In this document: piece after piece, positions 1-10,429 of the stretch
Layout of the letters: every line of letters starts with the position of its first letter
Numbering within the stretch: position 1 is the first letter of the stretch
Assembly (NCBI GenBank): GCA_024645045.1
Contig: JAHEGO010000002.1
Coordinates: 62,001-126,000, forward strand
Reading direction: 5' to 3'
DNA: 64,000 nt
DNA from: Sphingobacteriaceae bacterium
GTDB taxonomy: Bacteria > Bacteroidota > Bacteroidia > Sphingobacteriales > Sphingobacteriaceae
The notes under the pieces: model-generated
What the model saw: the letters and a program-made list of their open reading frames with translations, nothing else
Told to the model about the DNA's origin: nothing
Database searches by the model: none
Position numbers and translations under genes: made by a program

Positions 1-2
1 AA

Positions 3-590
3 GGGCCGTTTTCTGCAATTGGTGTTTTTTATACTAATGGTTTGCCTGCCGCACCTACTGGCTTGAAGAAGTTGTCAAATGCAGGTACAAGTTTAACAAT
101 AAGGTGGAATGACAATGCCTTAAATGAATCTTCTTATAAAATTGAAAGATCAGATTCATTGAACTTAAAATATGTTCAAGTTGCTAGTTTGTCTGCAGAT
201 GCCAAACAATATGTGAGCAATAATTTAGAGATTGGAAAGCTTTATTATTTCCGTGTGAGGTGTGCAAATGCCGTTGGTTTTTCTGATTATTCAAATGAAA
301 TATTGGTCGGTTTGAATGTTGGAATTAATGGCGAAAAGCCAAAAGCTACTTTGAGTCTTTATCCAAATCCAGTAGAAGATATGCTGCAAGTTGCTTTTTT
401 AACAGAAAGTGTAAAGCAAATCAATTTGCAGATCATCGATCCAATAGGAAGGGTTGTTTACCAATCTCAGGAATCAGGAGATTTTAATAATTTCTTAAAG
501 GCAATAGATGTGAGTACGTTACCATTTGGTGTATATCAAGTTATTTTAAGGACAGAACAAAACCAATGGCAGGCAAAGTTTGTTAAATAA
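3..590 (+). CDS. Fibronectin type III domain protein with C-terminal T9SS type A sorting domain (5' end outside window)
   Basis: Frame is open to the window start; fn3-like segment (PAAPTGLKKLSNAGTSLTIRWNDNALNESSYKIERS...) then LYPNPVEDMLQV...GVYQVILRTEQNQWQAKFVK typical of Por secretion C-terminal domains. Confidence 0.8.
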   Translation, partial: GPFSAIGVFYTNGLPAAPTGLKKLSNAGTSLTIRWNDNALNESSYKIERSDSLNLKYVQVASLSADAKQYVSNNLEIGKLYYFRVRCANAVGFSDYSNEILVGLNVGINGEKPKATLSLYPNPVEDMLQVAFLTESVKQINLQIIDPIGRVVYQSQESGDFNNFLKAIDVSTLPFGVYQVILRTEQNQWQAKFVK

Positions 591-626
591 CTATAAATTC
601 TTTCAAATTTTGTACTTTCGCGTCCA

Positions 627-1358
627 ATGGGAACACCAATTAAACCTTATTACTCAGATGCTTCAAAGAAAACAGAGGTAGCCAGCATGTTTAACAACAT
701 AGCCAAGACTTACGATTTTCTAAATCATTTTCTTTCATTAGGAATAGATATCATTTGGAGAAAAAAAGCGATTGCTTGTTTATTGAAAGATCAACCAAAA
801 TATATTTTGGATGTAGCAACAGGTACTGGCGATTTTGCATTTGAGGCTTTATCGAAACTGAATCCAGAAAAGCTCATTGGAGTAGATATTTCTGAAGGTA
901 TGTTAGCCATTGCTCAAGAAAAAATTATCAAAAGAAAAGAAGGCCATCGCATGAAAGTGCAAGTGGGTGATTCGGAAAATTTAATTTTTGATGACCACAC
1001 CTTTGATGCGGTAACGGTTAGTTTTGGTGTTCGTAATTTTGAAAATCTAGAAAAAGGATTAACATCTATAAATAGGGTGTTAAAACCGGGAGGGAAATTA
1101 GTGGTATTAGAATTTTCAAACCCTAAAAAATTCCCTATCAAACAATTATATCAATTCTATTCATTTAAATTACTTCCCTTATTTGGAAAGCTTTTTTCAA
1201 ATGATGCAAGGGCCTATACATACTTACCCGAATCGGTGAGGGCTTTCCCAGATGGCGAACAATTTTTAGCAGTAATGGAGCGTTCTGGTTTTGACAAACG
1301 AGAAGCGAAAATCTTAGGTATGGGTATTTGTTCAATTTATATTGGTGTAAAAAATTGA
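627..1358 (+). CDS. ubiE: Demethylmenaquinone/ubiquinone methyltransferase UbiE/MenG
   Basis: ILDVATGTGDFAFEAL, VTVSFGVRNFENLEKGL, LKPGGKLVVLEFS motifs; 243 aa. Confidence 0.95.
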   Translation: MGTPIKPYYSDASKKTEVASMFNNIAKTYDFLNHFLSLGIDIIWRKKAIACLLKDQPKYILDVATGTGDFAFEALSKLNPEKLIGVDISEGMLAIAQEKIIKRKEGHRMKVQVGDSENLIFDDHTFDAVTVSFGVRNFENLEKGLTSINRVLKPGGKLVVLEFSNPKKFPIKQLYQFYSFKLLPLFGKLFSNDARAYTYLPESVRAFPDGEQFLAVMERSGFDKREAKILGMGICSIYIGVKN

Positions 1359-2053
1359 AAAAGATTTTATTGTTAATGCTTTTAATGACTTTTGTTTTGC
1401 GTTCATTTGCGCAAGATAATACCCCTGGATACGATAGGCAGAAATACCATTTCGGCTTTTCAATGGGGTATAATTCTTCTTCTTTAAAAGTAATTAAAAA
1501 CGAAAATTTTTATCAACCAGATTCACTTTTGGCAATTTCTCCATTAGCTGGTCCAGGCTTTAATTTGGGTTTAGTTGCAGATGTTTTATTATATAAACAT
1601 GTTAATTTAAGGTTTACACCTAATTTATCATTCGTAGATCGTTCATTACAATATACTTTTCTTGATGAAAGAAAAAACACCATTCGATCAATAGAATCTA
1701 CCTATGTAGAATTTCCATTAGACGTTAAAATAAAAGCAGATCGAAGAAGAAATGTTGGATTTTATGTCATTGGGGGATTAAAATATTCTTACGACGTTAT
1801 TTCTAATAAAAAAGTAACAAAAGGGGAAGACCCATTTGATGAAGCAACTAGAAAAGTGAAATTAGTAAGTTCTGGCTTGTCCTATGAATGGGGCTTTGGA
1901 TGGGATTTATACTATCAATACTTTAGGTTTACGCCAGAGATTAAATTCCAACATGGCATAACCGATTTGCTTAAAAAAGAAGACCACATTTATGCTAGAC
2001 CCTTAGATAAATTATTTTCGAGGGTAATTTGCGTTACATTTTATTTTGAATAA
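1355..2053 (+). CDS. porT: PorT-like outer membrane beta-barrel protein (T9SS component)
   Basis: Signal peptide (KKILLLMLLMTFVLRSFAQ), beta-barrel pattern, position directly after ubiE; likely TTG start at 1355 overlapping the ubiE stop. Confidence 0.75.
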   Translation: MKKILLLMLLMTFVLRSFAQDNTPGYDRQKYHFGFSMGYNSSSLKVIKNENFYQPDSLLAISPLAGPGFNLGLVADVLLYKHVNLRFTPNLSFVDRSLQYTFLDERKNTIRSIESTYVEFPLDVKIKADRRRNVGFYVIGGLKYSYDVISNKKVTKGEDPFDEATRKVKLVSSGLSYEWGFGWDLYYQYFRFTPEIKFQHGITDLLKKEDHIYARPLDKLFSRVICVTFYFE

Positions 2054-2831
2054 TTCTTTAAAAGTTTCAATGAAAAAAATTGTATTAATTACTGGGGCAA
2101 CATCTGGAATAGGCAAAGCAACTGCTCATATTTTTGCAGAGAATAATTATCAGCTAATTATTACTGGAAGAAGAGCAGATAGATTGCATACATTGAAAAA
2201 TGAGTTGACAACAGCTTATAATATTGAAGTAATTGATTTGTGTTTTGATGTGCAGGATCAAAAGGCTGTTGCCGTTGCTTTAGAAGGTTTACCAACTGCA
2301 TGGAAAACTATAAATGTTTTAGTAAATAATGCTGGATTATCATTGGGTTTAGATCCAATACATAAAGGCAATTTAGCCGATTGGGAGCAAATGATTGATA
2401 CCAATGTTAAAGGCTTATTGTATGTTAGCAAAATTGTTGGCAATTGGATGGTTGATCAACAATTTGGTCATATAGTAAATATTGGATCAATTGCTGGCAA
2501 AGAAACATACGCAAATGGGAATGTGTATTGTGCCACAAAACATGCAGTTGATTCATTGACAAAAGCCATGAGGCTAGATTTATTAACAAGCGGAATTAGG
2601 GTAACTGCAATACATCCTGGTGCTGTTGAAACAGAGTTCTCAGTTGTTCGATTCAAAGGTGATCAACAACGTGCAGATAAAGTATATGAAGGATTTGAGC
2701 CTTTAAGACCCGAAGATATTGCAGATGCAATTTTCTATGCAACTCAAACACCATTACATGTAAATATCAATGAAATGGTAATCATGCCAACTGCTCAAGC
2801 AAACGCAAGTACTATTTTTAGAAAATCTTAA
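2046..2831 (+). CDS. SDR family NAD(P)-dependent oxidoreductase (YdfG-like)
   Basis: TGATSGIGKATA, NNAGLSLG, YCATKHAVDSL SDR motifs; true start may be the ATG at about 2070 (MKKIVLITGATSG). Confidence 0.92.
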   Translation: MNNSLKVSMKKIVLITGATSGIGKATAHIFAENNYQLIITGRRADRLHTLKNELTTAYNIEVIDLCFDVQDQKAVAVALEGLPTAWKTINVLVNNAGLSLGLDPIHKGNLADWEQMIDTNVKGLLYVSKIVGNWMVDQQFGHIVNIGSIAGKETYANGNVYCATKHAVDSLTKAMRLDLLTSGIRVTAIHPGAVETEFSVVRFKGDQQRADKVYEGFEPLRPEDIADAIFYATQTPLHVNINEMVIMPTAQANASTIFRKS

Positions 2832-2841
2832 ATAAAATTTT

Positions 2842-3291
2842 ATGTCATTAATTCAAACAGTAGATCAAGAAATAAAGCAAGCCATGCTTGCAAAAAACGA
2901 TATCAGACTAAGAGGCTTGCGTGCAATTAAGGCTGCGCTTTTATTAGCAAAAACAGAAAAAGGTGCACAAGAGGAACTCTCTGAAGAGGCTGAAACCAAA
3001 GCCTTACAAAAGCAAATCAAACAAAGAAAAGATTCAGTTGAAATTTATCAGCAACAAAATAGGCCTGATTTAGCACAGACAGAACTAGAAGAAATTTCAG
3101 TATTAGAAGAGTTTCTTCCACAACAATTATCTGCAGATGAATTAGCAATTGCCATTAAAGAAATTATTGCTTCATTAAACGTGACAGATCCTAAAGACAT
3201 GGGAAAAGTTATCGGTGCTGCAAATAAATCATTGGCTGGAAAATCTGATGGAAAATCAATTGCAGCAATGGTAAAGCAGTTGCTTTCTTAA
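2842..3291 (+). CDS. GatB/YqeY domain-containing protein
   Basis: 149 aa, YqeY-like helical pattern (MGKVIGAANKSLAGKSDGKSIAAMVKQLL). Confidence 0.92.
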   Translation: MSLIQTVDQEIKQAMLAKNDIRLRGLRAIKAALLLAKTEKGAQEELSEEAETKALQKQIKQRKDSVEIYQQQNRPDLAQTELEEISVLEEFLPQQLSADELAIAIKEIIASLNVTDPKDMGKVIGAANKSLAGKSDGKSIAAMVKQLLS

Positions 3292-3302
3292 ATTAAAATA
3301 CT

Positions 3303-3872
3303 TTGATTTTATTGTTCGACAATTACGATTCGTTTACTTATAATTTGCTCGATTATTTTGCGCAACTAGGTGTTACGTGTATGGTAATTAAGAATGATGA
3401 ATGTACAATAGCAGAAATTTCAGCATTAAATTTTGATGCAATTGTAATTTCACCTGGACCAGGCAAACCAAAAGATGCTGGAATTTTAATGTCTTTGATT
3501 GAGCATTTTCATAACCAAAAGCCAATACTTGGAGTGTGTTTGGGTCATCAAGCCATTGGAGCGTATTTTGGGGCTACATTAGTGCCAGCCAAAAATATCA
3601 TGCATGGAAAAACAAGTCAAATAACAAATTTAACAGCTCCAATGTATGACAGTTTACCTTCACATTTTAATGTAATGCGTTACCATTCTTTGATTTTGGA
3701 AAACCTACCTGATACACTTTTGCTAACAGCAAAAACGGCCGAAGGTGAAATAATGTCCATTATGCACAAAGACTTGCCAATTTGGGGTTTACAATACCAT
3801 CCAGAATCAATATTATCCGAACATGGATTGTCTATATTGAACAATTGGTTGAAGCAAAATCAACTAATTTAG
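3303..3872 (+). CDS. pabA: Aminodeoxychorismate/anthranilate synthase component II (glutamine amidotransferase)
   Basis: DNYDSFTYNL, SPGPGKPKDAG, GVCLGHQAIG, QYHPESILS; TTG start. Confidence 0.92.
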   Translation: MILLFDNYDSFTYNLLDYFAQLGVTCMVIKNDECTIAEISALNFDAIVISPGPGKPKDAGILMSLIEHFHNQKPILGVCLGHQAIGAYFGATLVPAKNIMHGKTSQITNLTAPMYDSLPSHFNVMRYHSLILENLPDTLLLTAKTAEGEIMSIMHKDLPIWGLQYHPESILSEHGLSILNNWLKQNQLI

Positions 3873-3982
3873 CCCTTTATTAACAAGTATTTTAGCTTAA
3901 AAACTATCATTCTATACTGTTAATAAAATAATAAGGTATTTAATTGATTTCTTGTTATTTTAGCTGAGAGTAAAATTTTGAT

Positions 3983-4747
3983 ATGGCATTAAATGTAAAA
4001 GTTGAAAGCGGGTTTTCTTATGTTGAAGAAGGAGAGGGCCCGGTATTGTTATTGTTGCACGGTTTATTTGGAGCATTAAGTAATTGGGAACATGTAACAG
4101 ATCAGTTCAGTTCAAAATACAAAGTACTGATTCCTCTTTTGCCTATTTATGATTTACCACTATTGAATGCAAATGTGGAGGCATTAGCAAATCACGTACA
4201 TAAGTTCGTGCAATTTAAAAATCTGAACCAGTTTACCATTTTAGGCAATTCACTTGGAGGTCACGTAGGATTAGTTTATACATTAAAACATCCTGAATTT
4301 GTTCATTCCATGATGTTGACAGGCAGCTCAGGATTATATGAAGAGGGTATGGGTGGCTCTTATCCTAAAAGAGAAAATTACGAATACATAAAAGAAAGAG
4401 TTGCCTATACTTTTTATGATCCAGAATTTGCAACAAAAGAATTGGTGGACGAAGTATTTGAAGTAGTAAACAACCGATCAAAAGTCATTCGAATTTTATC
4501 AATGGCAAAATCAGCGATGAGGCATAATCTTAGGAATGATATTCCTAAAATTAAAATTCCTGTTTCTTTGATTTGGGGAAATCAAGATCACATTACACCT
4601 GTAGCTGTTGCAGAAGAGTTCAATCAATTGTTACCTAATTCTACTTTACATTTTCTAGACAAATGTGGACATGCTGCAATGATGGAAAAGCCTACAGAAT
4701 TTAATGTCTTATTAAATGATTTTTTAAATCAAGTATATAAAGCTTAA
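3983..4747 (+). CDS. Alpha/beta hydrolase
   Basis: LLLLHGLFG, LGNSLGGHVGL nucleophile elbow, GHAAMMEKP. Confidence 0.92.
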   Translation: MALNVKVESGFSYVEEGEGPVLLLLHGLFGALSNWEHVTDQFSSKYKVLIPLLPIYDLPLLNANVEALANHVHKFVQFKNLNQFTILGNSLGGHVGLVYTLKHPEFVHSMMLTGSSGLYEEGMGGSYPKRENYEYIKERVAYTFYDPEFATKELVDEVFEVVNNRSKVIRILSMAKSAMRHNLRNDIPKIKIPVSLIWGNQDHITPVAVAEEFNQLLPNSTLHFLDKCGHAAMMEKPTEFNVLLNDFLNQVYKA

Positions 4748-4754
4748 AAATACA

Positions 4755-5417
4755 ATGTTAGCAAGCGATTTATTGATCTCACATATTCCAATTTTAAAGC
4801 CTACAGATGCTACTGCTAGGGCTTTAGCGATTATGCAAGATTATAAAATTTCGCATTTGCCTGTTGTAAGTAAAAATAAATTATTGGGTTTAATTTCAGA
4901 AGAAACAATTTTAGCTTCTGCTAAATTGAATCAAAAAATTGCTGATTACCAATTGGCTTTTTCACACCCTTCGGTTTTAAACACACAACATGTTTATGAT
5001 GTCATTGGCATCATGTCTAATTTAGGAATTACCATAGTTCCAGTTGTAGATCACAATAATAATTTTTTAGGTTTAATTACGCCAAGTGTATTTGTTGGTT
5101 TTTTTGCGGAAATAACTTCGCTATCAAATCCAGGAGGTGTAATTGTTTTAGAAGTTGGACAAAGAGATTATTCATTATTAGAAATTGCAAAAATTGTGGA
5201 ATCTAACGATGCAAACATCCTCAGCTCATACATCAGTTCTAAACCAGATTCGGTAAAGGTAGAAGTAACACTAAAAATAGATAAATTAGATTTAACCAGT
5301 ATTATACTTTCATTTGAAAGATTTAATTATCGTGTAGTACAATCTTTTAATCAAAACCAATTATTTGAAGACTCAATGGATCGTTTCAATTCATTGATGA
5401 ATTATTTAAATATATAA
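4755..5417 (+). CDS. CBS domain-containing protein
   Basis: Two CBS-like repeats (ISHLPVVSKNKLLGLISEETI; ITIVPVVDHNNNFLGLITPS); adjacent to nadK. Confidence 0.88.
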   Translation: MLASDLLISHIPILKPTDATARALAIMQDYKISHLPVVSKNKLLGLISEETILASAKLNQKIADYQLAFSHPSVLNTQHVYDVIGIMSNLGITIVPVVDHNNNFLGLITPSVFVGFFAEITSLSNPGGVIVLEVGQRDYSLLEIAKIVESNDANILSSYISSKPDSVKVEVTLKIDKLDLTSIILSFERFNYRVVQSFNQNQLFEDSMDRFNSLMNYLNI

Positions 5418-5418
5418 A

Positions 5419-6297
5419 ATGAGAATAGCAATTTACGGTAGAAAGTTTAACGACTCTGCCATACAACATGTACAACAATTAATAGATTCGTTTCTTTCTC
5501 ATGAAGTTGAAATTACTATATATGCTGCATTTCACGCTTACCTTGCTCCAAGGGTAAAATTACCAGCAGCTGTAAAATTATTTTCACAGCACCACGAGCT
5601 AATCAATCAAGTTGATTGCTTAGTAAGTATTGGTGGAGATGGTACATTGCTAGATACGGTAACTTTAGTTCGAGATTCTGGCATACCCGTTATTGGAATT
5701 AACATGGGTCGTTTAGGCTTTCTTGCAAGTATTGCTAAGACAGAAATAGCAACTGCAGTAGACAGTTTGGTAAAAGGGCACTTTACCATAGACAAGCGTT
5801 CATTAATCAAATTAGAATCAAATATTGAATTATTTAATGGTGTAAATTATGGATTAAATGATTTGACCATTCATAAAAAAGATACCTCCTCAATGATCAT
5901 TATTCATACTTATTTGAATGGTGAATTTTTAAACTCTTATTGGGCAGATGGTTTAATTGTAGCAACTCCAACAGGTTCAACAGGGTATTCACTGAGCTGT
6001 GGTGGTCCAATTATATTTCCTAGTTCTGAAAATTTCGTTATTACACCAATTTCACCTCATAATTTAAATGTAAGGCCTGTAATTATATCTGATAACCAAG
6101 TGATTACATTCGAAGTAGAAGGCAGAAGTGCTCATTTTTTAGCAACTTTAGATGCTAGAACAGAAACCATAGAATCAACGGTTCAATTAGCGGTCCGTAA
6201 AGCTGCATTCCAAATCAACTTGATCAGGTTACATTCGGAAAATTACTTAGGTACACTTCGCAACAAACTGATGTGGGGTTTAGATACCAGAAATTAA
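5419..6297 (+). CDS. nadK: NAD kinase
   Basis: VSIGGDGTLLDT, GINMGRLGFLA, VATPTGSTGYSLSCGGP. Confidence 0.96.
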   Translation: MRIAIYGRKFNDSAIQHVQQLIDSFLSHEVEITIYAAFHAYLAPRVKLPAAVKLFSQHHELINQVDCLVSIGGDGTLLDTVTLVRDSGIPVIGINMGRLGFLASIAKTEIATAVDSLVKGHFTIDKRSLIKLESNIELFNGVNYGLNDLTIHKKDTSSMIIIHTYLNGEFLNSYWADGLIVATPTGSTGYSLSCGGPIIFPSSENFVITPISPHNLNVRPVIISDNQVITFEVEGRSAHFLATLDARTETIESTVQLAVRKAAFQINLIRLHSENYLGTLRNKLMWGLDTRN

Positions 6298-6331
6298 TCT
6301 AATTCGTTATTTTAGCGTTTTTAAACAGAAT

Positions 6332-7165
6332 ATGTTCCAAAGAATTGGATTATTTATATTGCTATTGTGCTATTTCCCGCAACATTTACTTGCGCAGGAG
6401 TGGGAATTTGGCGCTTTAGTGGGTAGTTCAGGTTATATTGGAGACATTAACCCTAGAAATCCATTTAAATTTACCGATGCAGCATCTACTTTGTTTGCAA
6501 AGTACAATTACTCCAGTTATACCTCATTTAAGCTAGCATTTACAAAGGCTTCAGTTCAGGGTAACGATGCAAATTCATCAAATGCCAATCAAAATCTAAG
6601 AAATTTGAACTTTACGTCTGCTATTTCAGACTTTTCACTATTATATGAATTCAATTTCTTTGAATTTATACCAGGTCAGAAAAAAACCAATTTTACACCA
6701 TATGCCATTACTGGTATTTCTTATTTTACCTTTAACCCACAAACAAGTTACAATGGAATTGCATATAATTTAAGAGATTTGGGAACAGAAGGGCAAGGCA
6801 CCAATTTAAATCCAGACAAAAAATACAAAACAGCATCTTTTGCTATTCCATTTGGTTTGGGTTTGAAATATTCATTTAAAAGAAATTTTATTTTGGGATT
6901 TGAATTAGGATATAGAAATACTTTTACAGATTACCTAGATGATATCAGTGGTAATTATGTAAACAAAACAGCGTTGACATCTACAAATGGTGCGGTTGCA
7001 GCGGCATTGGCAGATCGTTCAGCTGAAGTAAATCAAGGTGTGTCTATTGGTCAAGCAAATTTACAACGAGGCGATAATACCAGAAGAGATTTCTACATGT
7101 TTACTGGTATCTCTCTTTCTTACGCATTTTTGCCAATTAAATGTCCACCTATAAGTAGAAAATAA
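6332..7165 (+). CDS. DUF6089/PorG-like outer membrane protein
   Basis: Signal peptide, EFGALVGSSGYIGDINPRNPFKFT, beta-barrel, located before uppS-bamA as in other Bacteroidota. Confidence 0.8.
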   Translation: MFQRIGLFILLLCYFPQHLLAQEWEFGALVGSSGYIGDINPRNPFKFTDAASTLFAKYNYSSYTSFKLAFTKASVQGNDANSSNANQNLRNLNFTSAISDFSLLYEFNFFEFIPGQKKTNFTPYAITGISYFTFNPQTSYNGIAYNLRDLGTEGQGTNLNPDKKYKTASFAIPFGLGLKYSFKRNFILGFELGYRNTFTDYLDDISGNYVNKTALTSTNGAVAAALADRSAEVNQGVSIGQANLQRGDNTRRDFYMFTGISLSYAFLPIKCPPISRK

Positions 7166-7908
7166 TGAGCAGCAAAGAACAAATAAAAATGAATGCTTTG
7201 CCAAGCCATGTTGCAATAATCATGGATGGAAACGGCAGGTGGGCCAAAGAAAAAGGTAAACTAAGGGTATTTGGACATCAAAATGGTGTAAAAGCGGTAA
7301 GAGATACTGTAGAAGCTGCTGCCGAGCTTGGCATTCAAAATTTAACATTATATGCTTTTTCCACAGAAAACTGGAATAGGCCTAAATTGGAAGTGAGTGC
7401 ATTGATGGAATTATTAGTTGCAACAATTAGTAAGGAAACAAAAACACTAATGGAGAATAATATTCGTTTAAATGCCATTGGTGATTTGTCGCAATTGCCT
7501 AAAAATTGTTTTAAAGAATTGCAAGCTGCAATGGAAAAAACAAAAGGGAATAGCAGAATGACTTTGCATTTGGCATTGAGTTATAGCGCTAAGTGGGAGA
7601 TTACAAATGCTGTTAAATTAATTGCTGATAAAGTAAAGCAAGACACACTTTCTATTGCAGATATTAATGAAGAAATCATTAGTGCACATTTAACTACAAA
7701 AGATTTTCCGGATCCGGAGCTTTTAATCAGAACTAGTGGTGAGCACAGGATTAGTAATTTCTTGTTATGGCAAATTGCCTATGCAGAGCTTTATTTTACA
7801 GATAAACTTTGGCCAGATTTTAGAAGAGAAGATTTATATGAAGCAATAGTAGATTTTCAAAATAGAGAAAGAAGATTTGGAAAGACTAGTGAGCAGGTTT
7901 CGGTTTAA
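7165..7908 (+). CDS. uppS: Isoprenyl transferase (undecaprenyl diphosphate synthase)
   Basis: HVAIIMDGNGRWAKEKG, YAFSTENWNRP, PELLIRTSGEHRISNFLLWQIAYAELYF. Confidence 0.97.
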   Translation: MSSKEQIKMNALPSHVAIIMDGNGRWAKEKGKLRVFGHQNGVKAVRDTVEAAAELGIQNLTLYAFSTENWNRPKLEVSALMELLVATISKETKTLMENNIRLNAIGDLSQLPKNCFKELQAAMEKTKGNSRMTLHLALSYSAKWEITNAVKLIADKVKQDTLSIADINEEIISAHLTTKDFPDPELLIRTSGEHRISNFLLWQIAYAELYFTDKLWPDFRREDLYEAIVDFQNRERRFGKTSEQVSV

Positions 7909-10412
7909 TGATAATTATGAAAAAAATACTATTAATAATTTCTTTGGTTGTTTTTACAATTTGTACAGTAAACGCACAGATTAGAACAACAGGCCAAGTA
8001 GATAATTTTGAATTAGACTATTCAAAACCAAAAGATTTTGAAATTGGTGGAATAACCATTAGTGGTGTAAAGTTTTTAGATAACGCAGCGCTTATTAAAT
8101 TAACGGGCTTAGAGGTTGGAGATAAAATTCAAGTTCCTGGAGATAAAATGTCAGGTGCAATTCATAAACTTTGGAAGCAAGGTTTATTCGATGACGTACA
8201 AATGAATATCACTAGAATAGAAGGCAACTTGATGTTTTTTGATATTGTTTTAAAAGAACGCGCAAGGCTTTCAAGGTTTTCATTCAGTGGTATAAAAAAA
8301 TCAGAAGCAGACGAAATCAGAGAAAAAATTAAATTAATTTCAGGTAAGGTTGTCAATGATAACCTAATCAATAACACTAAAAATATCATTAAGAAATATT
8401 TTTATGAAAAAGGTTTTTTGAATGCTACTACTGAGATCAAAGAATTTCCAGATACAATTTTATCAAATTCTGTTTTATTAAAAATCATCATTGATAAAAA
8501 GCAAAGAGTTAAAATTAATAAAATAACTGTTAGCGGAAATTCAGGCTTGACTACTAAGAAAATTAAAAAGGCATTAAAAGAAACTAAAGAAAAATCTAGT
8601 TGGAATATTTTAAGTTCTTCAAAGTATCAAGAAAAAACATTCGAAGAGGACAAAGCGTTGTTAATAGAAAAGTACAACGAGTTAGGTTATAGAGATGCTG
8701 CAATAGTGCACGATTCTGTTTATAGAAATGATGATAAGACCATCAACATTGATTTAACAATTCATGAAGGTCCTAAATATTATTTTGGAGATATTAATTT
8801 TATAGGGAATACAAAGTATAGTACAGAAATGTTGAAAGGCATTTTGGGTATTAAAAAAGGAGACATTTATAACAAGAAAGTTTTACAAACTCGCTTGGAA
8901 ATGAACCAAAGTGGCAGAGATGTTGCTTCTTTATATTTAGATGACGGTTATCTTTTCTTCAATGTTGAACAAGTAGAGAAACTTGTATACAATGATACCA
9001 TTGATATGGAATTAGTCTTAAGGGAAGGTCCACAAGCAACTATTGATAAAGTAATTGTTAAGGGCAATGACAAGACCAATGATAAAGTTGTTTATCGAGA
9101 AATTAGGACTAAGCCTGGTCAAAAATTTTCTAGGCAAGATATCATTAGGTCGCAAAGAGATTTATCGCAGTTAGGCTATTTCGATCCAGAGAAAATTGGA
9201 ATTGAACCAAAACCAGATCCGGCTAAAGGAACTGTAGATATAGTATATACAGTTGTTGAACGTCCATCTGATCAAATTGAAATGTCTGGTGGATTTGGAG
9301 GAGGAAGAGCCGTTGGTACTTTAGGTTTATCTTTAAATAATATCTCATTAAGGAATATGGCCAAAGGAAAATTTGATCCAATACCAACAGGTGATGGGCA
9401 AAAATTATCTGTTCGTGGTCAAACAAACGGCTTATATTACCAATCTTATAGTTTGTCTTTTTCTGAACCATGGTTGGGAGGAAAAAAACCAAATTACTTT
9501 ACGGCAAGTGTATTTAGAACAACACAGTCTAATGGGTTGAGCAAAACTGATGCAAAACGTACTGCAATTATTATCAATGGTGTAAGTATGAGTTTGGGTC
9601 GTAGGTTAAAATGGCCAGATGACTTCTTTTTAATTAATAATTCGGTAGCATATCAACAATATGATTTGACAAATTATGGAGGTTTCGTATTTAAAAGTGG
9701 TACAGCAAAAAGTATCAGTTTTACGAATGTAATTTCAAGAAACTCTGTCGATCAGCCTATTTATCCTAGGTCTGGCTCAAATATTTCATTGTCTGTTCAA
9801 TTTACGCCACCGTTTTCTTTACTCACTGGTAAAGATTATACAGGTGTGAGTGCAGCTGAAAAGTTTAAATATATTGAATACCATAAATGGAAGTTTGATG
9901 CGTCAATGTTTACAAAACTTGCAGGAGATTTGGTTTTAAACACCAAAGCACAATTTGGATTTTTAGGATATTATAATAAACAAATTGGTGTTTCTCCTTT
10001 TGAAAGGTTTAAATTAGGTGGTGATGGTTTAACAGGTTATGATTATTTAGCAGGTTCTGAAGTGATTGGTTTAAGAGGATATCAAAATAATTCAATAGTA
10101 CCTTATGCAAATTATGGTTCTGTTGGAGCGCCTATCTTTAATAAGTTTACGGTAGAATTGAGGCATCCTATTACCATGAATCAATCAGCTACTATTTATG
10201 GATTAGTATTTGCTGAAGGCGGAAATACCTATTCAACATTTAAATCTTTTAGCCCTTTTAACTTTAAGCGTTCTATAGGAGCTGGAGTGAGAATTTTCTT
10301 ACCAATATTTGGATTATTAGGTTTAGATTATGGTTATGGATTTGACGAAATCCCAGGAAACCCGGGTGCTAATGGAGGGCAGTTTCATTTCTCAATCGGA
10401 CAACAGTTTTAA
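7908..10412 (+). CDS. bamA: Outer membrane protein assembly factor BamA
   Basis: Multiple POTRA-like repeats, C-terminal Omp85 barrel with GLRGYQNNSI and terminal FSIGQQF. Confidence 0.95.
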   Translation: MIIMKKILLIISLVVFTICTVNAQIRTTGQVDNFELDYSKPKDFEIGGITISGVKFLDNAALIKLTGLEVGDKIQVPGDKMSGAIHKLWKQGLFDDVQMNITRIEGNLMFFDIVLKERARLSRFSFSGIKKSEADEIREKIKLISGKVVNDNLINNTKNIIKKYFYEKGFLNATTEIKEFPDTILSNSVLLKIIIDKKQRVKINKITVSGNSGLTTKKIKKALKETKEKSSWNILSSSKYQEKTFEEDKALLIEKYNELGYRDAAIVHDSVYRNDDKTINIDLTIHEGPKYYFGDINFIGNTKYSTEMLKGILGIKKGDIYNKKVLQTRLEMNQSGRDVASLYLDDGYLFFNVEQVEKLVYNDTIDMELVLREGPQATIDKVIVKGNDKTNDKVVYREIRTKPGQKFSRQDIIRSQRDLSQLGYFDPEKIGIEPKPDPAKGTVDIVYTVVERPSDQIEMSGGFGGGRAVGTLGLSLNNISLRNMAKGKFDPIPTGDGQKLSVRGQTNGLYYQSYSLSFSEPWLGGKKPNYFTASVFRTTQSNGLSKTDAKRTAIIINGVSMSLGRRLKWPDDFFLINNSVAYQQYDLTNYGGFVFKSGTAKSISFTNVISRNSVDQPIYPRSGSNISLSVQFTPPFSLLTGKDYTGVSAAEKFKYIEYHKWKFDASMFTKLAGDLVLNTKAQFGFLGYYNKQIGVSPFERFKLGGDGLTGYDYLAGSEVIGLRGYQNNSIVPYANYGSVGAPIFNKFTVELRHPITMNQSATIYGLVFAEGGNTYSTFKSFSPFNFKRSIGAGVRIFLPIFGLLGLDYGYGFDEIPGNPGANGGQFHFSIGQQF

Positions 10413-10429
10413 TATTTAAATTAAATACC

